Positions 58,479 through 64,000 of a stretch of DNA of 64,000 nt are shown here, in pieces (within the stretch, counting starts at the first letter, position 1; each line of letters begins with the position of its first letter). The stretch is from Blasia pusilla (lineage: Eukaryota; Marchantiophyta; Marchantiopsida; Blasiales). A program made the translations under genes and the position numbers. Below the pieces are notes generated by a model. The model did not search any database and had not been told where the DNA came from. It was given only the letters and a program-made list of their open reading frames with translations. Location of the stretch: NCBI GenBank assembly GCA_050084515.1, contig CM114274.1, positions 11,222,001 through 11,286,000 on the forward strand. The letters run 5' to 3'.

Positions 58479-60701
58479 CTAAACAGGTATTTCACTATTG
58501 TCTTCTCCCACATTTGAAGACAAATATTTTTTTGGACTAGCAAATATATACCTAAAATGGGCAGAATTTTTCCATAACACCACAGACGTAGCTAATAACT
58601 CCTCATTATCAAAGAAAGATCCTTCTAAGGCCATTCTCAAAACAACATCTAAGTATTTAGTCGACAATCTATTGCGAGATTTTCTTTTGATCATATTCTG
58701 AATGGAGAATGCTCTCTCACAAATGGCAGAACTCACACATTGGACTCTAGCAATATTTGCTAAAGCCAACAAGTTTGAAAATTTACATTGCAAAGAGAGA
58801 CTCCAACTTACCATAGCCCATATATCTCTGAAGTTGCGATCCTTCCAATCTGTGGTAGCCATCAGTTTGAAAGACTGAAACTCTTGTTTCACAATAGGAG
58901 AATTAATTAGAGCAGGTTGCAACTGACCCTTAAGAGGTAATTCACCTCCAAAATGACCACACAAATCATTAAGATCCTTACAACCCCAACTATTCAATCC
59001 CACCTGTCTAGAAGGCATGTGCAAGGGGTTTAGAATTTTCATTGCACCCATGAGATGGTTATCTCGAAACCGTTCCTGTAAGGCTGAACAAACACTCTCA
59101 GCAAACCTTTTCTGAAAGAACAAGGCAACCTCCAAGTCCCTACCTATACGATCTCGGGACATCTCTATATTATGGAACCTTTTACCCCTTACCTCGGACT
59201 GTAAGCGTCGAAGATAGCCACCTAGAGGCCCAAAATCAGGTAAAATGTGATAACCGGTTTCTTCAGAGAAGGTCGATGCATTTAAGTCATGTGTTTCCAT
59301 CACAAAATTCATAGTGATAGAAGCTATCTCGGAATTTACAATACTCCCTATAGTGCTAACATCTACAAACTTGTATTGAAAAATCTTGCTCAGATTTGCA
59401 AGCATGGAAAGAATATCAGCCAGAAAATACAACTGGTAGATCATTTGGAATGATCTTAGCTTGTTAAATAAATTACCAGCATTCCCATCATCCTCTGAAG
59501 GAGAGATATCCCTGAAATAACTCAACATCGATTCTAGAGAATCACACAATGTGGAAATAGCTTGCCATCAAGATAACCATTGCATTTTATGGTATCTTTT
59601 CATGACTCGTTGGGAGTCATTGAACTTCTCCTGCAAAGATGCTAGGATTGTTTTCCTCTTGGAGGACCTCCGGAAGTAACCAGCAACAACATTGAGAATG
59701 GAATCTACTTCAATAGAGATTGACTTGCAATCAGTTGCTTTTGCAGCAGACAAAGCAGCAAGATTTGTCCTATGAGCAACACAATGAATAGATAGAATGT
59801 AGGGGTTCACCTTTTGCTTCATTTATGAAGCTACCCCTGTCTAGCTACCTACCATTGTTGAGGCCCCATCAGATCCAAATGCTACCATCTTGGTAAACTC
59901 GAACCCTCCATCCTTGATTAGTTGCAGCAAGGTTTCAGTAATGGCATTAGAAGATTTGGATTCGCATTGAAGTAATCCTAGAAAACAACATTCTGCTTGA
60001 CCCTCTTCAATGAAAGTGGCAAACACAACTAAATGACTTGTAACAGATATATCGGTGGATTCATCAATCATGATACCAAAAAAGGGAGAGGCTGCACTCT
60101 GGAGAGAGTTCTTCTCTGCAGAACTTGGCTGATATAATAAGATATTTTCACTGCAACTCTTTTCATCGTGGTAAAGATCTCTGGTTATAGGTGCATTTAC
60201 AGAAAGCATTAACTTATAGAGATTGGGGAATTTCAGAAATGGAATTGCCTCCTTCGCAAGGAAGTATGCACACCTAAACAATGTTAGGAGGGCTACTTCA
60301 CAAGTTCGGTTTGTTGTCGCAATGGCCTTGGCCATCGATTGCTTACCTCCATTTGCAGCCCATGACAACTTGATATGCTCATTGGACTTGGCGTGGTCAG
60401 TGAATGCAGAGACTTTGCAATTGATTGCTCCATCTCTAGCAAAAGCACTCTTTCCCTTACCCTTCCTACATACTTTACAAAAAATTCTACCAAGGGCTGA
60501 ATCATACTCAATCCAATCGTACATTGAGTACCAAACGTCCTTCCAAGCTACGCAAACTTTCTCAGGTAAGGCTGCACTACAACTTGACGTAGGTTGTTCA
60601 TCTTTATCATCAGATGAGCCAAACAATGCAATGATATCTGGAACATTGTTCTGGCGTCCCTTGTCTAAGAAAGCACTCATGGTCTTTTGTCTCTTGGCCA
60701 T
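58479..60701 (-). pseudogene. hAT-family transposase with three in-frame stops
   Basis: A single frame of 741 codons encodes a hAT transposase of the TTF-zinc-finger/DUF4371 type. The start MAKRQKTMSAFL is followed by a zinc-finger-like segment FCKVCRKGKG...HAKSNEH (about residues 70-115). The RNase H-like core has FFGIMIDESTDISVTSHL (about 215; first Asp) and FGSDGAST (about 277; second Asp), CVAHRTNLAA, and the C-terminal dimerisation domain VSSAICERAFSIQNMIKRKS then RNRL. The length is normal. Stops are TAG 59841-59843, TAA 59823-59825 and TGA 59568-59570, with no frameshift, so decay is recent. Such proteins excise and reinsert hAT DNA; some are also domesticated. The terminal inverted repeats were not found. 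Confidence 0.9.
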
Positions 60702-60860
60702 TTAACCACAATAAGAAGACTCGAATGCGAGAAACAAGTATACAAACCAACAGGTGGCCAAGGCTCAAGCAAATGGCCATTTCTTTCAAATCGGATGGAA
60801 GAGTTCGGGCGGATTTATAGCTACGAAGCTTCAAGTCAAGAACGCTAACTTCCAAAGCAC

Positions 60861-60885
60861 TAACTAAACCCTAAACCCTAAACTT
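60861..60885. repeat. Short interstitial telomere-like repeat
   Basis: CTAAACCCTAAACCCTAAAC, nearly three units of the plant telomere repeat (CCCTAAA), lies about 165 bp upstream of the hAT start codon. Such telo boxes also occur in plant promoters. Confidence 0.75.
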
Positions 60886-61129
60886 TACTTCAGTAAACTT
60901 AATCTAAACATGTGAGTATTTGTGAAAAAAGGTACTAATCTCTGCAAGCTGGAAATTGAATCCATTACCCAAATATGACAGTCAGATTGAACCAATCCCC
61001 AAGTATGACAGTCGGGAGACCAGTTGCAAAACTGCTATAACGATAGCCGATTTGGATCTTCAAGACTTCAACAAGGCTCACTGTAAATCAACAGCCAAAT
61101 CATGTTACTGAAAAACAAAACAGAAAATA

Positions 61130-61700
61130 CACTAACGCTAAAGTGAAGTACGGATCTGCAGAGGAAAAGCATAGAGCAGCAAAGTAGCAAAAACGAGCAG
61201 CAAATCAAAGAGCGACAAAACATCAAACATTCGGAGCAGTAGCGCTGGAGCGAACGTCGACAAGAATGCTGGGGCAAGGCCAAAAATCAGACCGGCAAGG
61301 CTGTCTTGCAAAAGCAGACGTCGAGCAGCACTGCCGTGCATGAGCAGACGTTGACGAGAGATATTGGGGCAAGGCCGCAAGGCCGAAACTCAGACCGCCA
61401 AGGCTATCGCGAAGTTGAGCAGGAGCCAACGTTGAGCGGAGTTGCTGCGCAAGAGTAGACGTCGAGCGGAGCTGCGCTGCAGAGAGAGAAATCCGTGGAA
61501 TCGGAGTTCGGCTGCTTCTTCACTGTGTAGTGAAGAAAAGAGTTCGGACACGGGAGAATCTCAAAGAATTTGCGAACTTGAGTGCGAAGAAAAGAGTTCG
61601 GATGCGGGAGTTGAGACCGGGCGGGAATCTGGCAGCGCTTTTCCAACGTCGAGTGAGAGGAGAGGAAAACTTGTCGAATGAGGGGAGGGAGGGCCTCCCC
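61130..61700. repeat. Diverged short repeats upstream of the hAT gene
   Basis: GGGGCAAGGCC...CAGACCG.CAAGGCT occurs at about 61269-61305 and 61367-61407; GAAGAAAAGAGTTCGGA occurs at 61531 and 61587 (56-bp spacing); GCAGACGTCGAGC-like words recur. This may be the subterminal region of the hAT element. Confidence 0.5.
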
Positions 61701-63775
61701 GGCGCACTACCCCCAGGACCCACCCTCCCTGGGCCTAGGCTCGGCAAGACCGAAGCCATAGCTTCCCCTGTAACCCGTGGCTAGAAAGCCGTCGATGGAG
61801 ATCAGACGGCTAAAGGGGCATACGGGTTAGGGTTCACCACCGTCCCACTAAGTTTTGACAGTGCGGATCTCTGCATGAAAAACTAATCTCCATCCAATCG
61901 TCCATCATGCCATCCAATCCCCCTATGCCACCTACATACCTGATTTCCGGTAGTCGGGAATTACAGCAGCAACATTCCGGGAGGCTTATTCCGGGAAGCC
62001 ATCGTCTTCTGTCGGATTTCAATCAGTCCTCCGCCACATTTTGGCACATTCCTGTTGGAATCCAGACAAGCACCGTTAGCCCCGACATCGCCCCGTCAAA
62101 TTCTGGTACATGTGCAAGGCTCGCGGGAAGACCTGCCGGAACTTCCCCTGCTAGATTGGAAATTCACGAAAAGTGCCGGCCAGCACTACTCATGACTCCA
62201 GATCTATGAAAACATTGTGCCAGATGTACACTGAACGCACGACCTTGTGAGCGGACACCGTCCATTTAGTTCTTTTTCGTCTTACTCGTTAATTAAACTG
62301 AAAGTAATTGCGTGGATCCAAATTACACTTCTTGTCATACATGCCTAACGGGATCAACGTTCGGACGGCTGTTTCCAGTCCCCCACTTTTTTAGATTAGA
62401 AAATAGAATGAGTACATAAAATTCTACTCGTTCTTTCAGATTTTATGTGGCTGTTTCCTTAAAAGAGTTTTAAAGTGTGCAGTTTTTTTTGGCAAACTAT
62501 ATTTTTGTCTGGTGTATTTTCAACCATGTTTTCCTGATACTCTCTTTTTCCCTCCATTTTACTTATAAGATTAATATACCTGGACCTCAAACCCCATCCA
62601 ACTTGAAGTGATCCTCCATGTAATCCTAAAATTGCCTTCTAGTCCTATTCATGTACGTGCAAACTAATCTATACTCTTATTGAAACATATGGGGGGGGGG
62701 TTACTTTAAGTGGAATTTTTTTCACTTTCTATAAGAAGTGCAGCACGAGTTATTCCACCTTATGGAACTAGGGTACCTTAGCTATCGAAAAGGCTTCTAT
62801 TTACACAAGAGCGGACACTAAAAGGCTTCGATTTCCAAGGTTTCTATTCACACAAGTGCTTATACGACATTGGTTAGAGGCTTCTGAGGTGGTCATCTGT
62901 AGAGTACTTTCCAAGGCTTTGGCTCTCACAAGTGTACATGAGGTACTGGCTATAGGGTTATGAGGTGCTCATCCGCACATAGTTACTGTAGTAATTTTGT
63001 ATAATTGTGGAATGTTATAGGAGATCTGGGATTTGGAGCTCAAGTTGGAGAGGAGGCCAAGTTGGAGTCGTGGGTGGAAGGAAGCTGAACAAGTGAACAA
63101 GGTGAAGATTCGAAAAGCCCTACTCCGATCCGAAGGTGAGATTTGTGCTTGATATTCCAACTCGGTCAGTCTTGTACATTGTGATGATTCACCTTTGAGG
63201 CTTTAGTGAGTGTACTAACCGCGAGGCATTGTTGCTACCGATGTGTGAGTATCCTAGCTCTTTTCTTGCCGCTCTAGTGTCCCACGCCTCACCTCACCCC
63301 ACCCTGGTCCTTACACCTATGCCTCAAACCGGTCCTATGAGTGAGTCCTGTCAAAATTGGTTTCTACGATTTGCGTTTCAAAAAGGCACACGAATATTTT
63401 CCGAGATTTTAAACTTTGGAGCAGGATTTAAAAGCGGAGCGGGTTCCTTTGCAAGGCCCCGTGCGCCTCTTTTTCCCGGGAGCTAGGTGTATGGGATGCA
63501 ATAAAGCTCCCACTCCCTCCTCTCCCGGAAGTAGCCCGGATGGCTTTTGGGGCCGGCCTCCCCCCAAGACGATTCCATATAGAGGGTAAAATGACACCCC
63601 CTATTATTTGTTTCCAAGGTCGTTAAATTGACGCCTCAATTTCTATAGCACTTAATCTGAAATAAATAGCATTTTCAATAGGAATTTATATCCTCTCACC
63701 TGAAGCATTAAATGTAAAGCAAATTTTAATGAAAATTTTATTATTAAGAACGCTAGCCACTACACGCGCCATGAG
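61701..63775. other. Intergenic, nothing recognised
   Basis: No gene, RNA or clear transposon terminus was found. A run of G lies near 62691-62700, and phrases such as GGCTTCTATTTACACAAG recur in altered form between 62780 and 62970. Confidence 0.4.
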
Positions 63776-63955
63776 ATCCGAACGTCTGTGAACTCCGTCG
63801 ATCCCCCTTAAGGACCTTTCTGAAAATACGGACGTCCATGAACTCCGTCGATCCCTCTTAAACCCCTTTATGAAAATCCGAACGTCCGGGAAGTCCGTCG
63901 ATTCCTCTTAAACCCCTTTATGAAAATCCGAACGTCCGGGAACTCCGTCGATCCC
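63776..63955. repeat. 50-bp tandem repeat, 3.6 units
   Basis: Units start at 63776, 63826, 63876 and 63926, with exact 50-bp spacing. Each contains CGAACGTCCGGGAACTCCG or a close variant, GTCGATCCCTCTTAAACCCC, and TTTATGAAAATC. CCGAACGTCCGG is nearly palindromic. Confidence 0.9.
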
Positions 63956-64000
63956 ACCACAGACGGCGAATTTCGCCGTCGCCCTCTGAGTCCCCGGGAT

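Overview
The window is a stretch of eukaryotic nuclear DNA, most likely from a land plant. Evidence: an alpha-expansin gene, intron-containing genes with GT..AG borders, plant-type CCCTAAA telomere-like repeats, CACTA, hAT, Ty3/gypsy and LINE relics, and a piece of plastid rpoC2 inserted in nuclear DNA. The style of the rpoC2 C-terminus and of the transposons would fit an early-diverging land plant (bryophyte or lycophyte grade), but that is a guess. Most of the window is transposon-derived or non-genic.

Layout. 1-4180 (minus): a Ty3/gypsy element (copy A), cut by the window start. 4.2-13.7 kb: AT-rich spacer with one small cysteine-rich candidate exon. 13.75-20.8 kb: LTR remnants, a CACTA terminus, a 350-bp tandem repeat, a long CT microsatellite and a solo LTR with target duplication. 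22.4-24.1 kb: a broken CACTA (TNP2-type) transposase. 24.5-25.1 kb: an isolated LTR. 25.98-26.33 kb: the plastid rpoC2 insertion. 26.3-30.8 kb (plus): gypsy copy B. 32.15-35.6 kb (plus): an older gypsy copy C. 36.9-43.7 kb (minus): a multi-exon aspartyl protease gene. 43.9-49.6 kb: AT-rich, with CACTA ends, nested LTRs and 62-bp tandem repeats. 49.6-51.2 kb: a 5'-truncated LINE. 54.0-55.3 kb (minus): a two-exon alpha-expansin. 58.5-60.7 kb (minus): a hAT transposase with three in-frame stops. 63.78-63.96 kb: 50-bp tandem repeats.

The most interesting object is the Ty3/gypsy family present in three copies. Between its protease and reverse transcriptase it carries a cytosine-5 DNA methyltransferase domain with motifs in the linear order I, IV, VI, VIII, IX, X. 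After the integrase it carries the remains of a PHD-type zinc finger. The element therefore seems to have encoded its own chromatin writer and reader. Each copy is damaged in a different place (A lacks protease and the integrase zinc-binding region, B lacks most of RNase H and the methyltransferase C-terminus, C is heavily mutated), so the architecture has to be read across copies. Two LTR subfamilies in the window (called LTR-A and LTR-B here) share the same 3' terminus and sit next to copies C and B, which ties them to this family.

Only two host genes look intact or nearly so: the expansin and the aspartyl protease.
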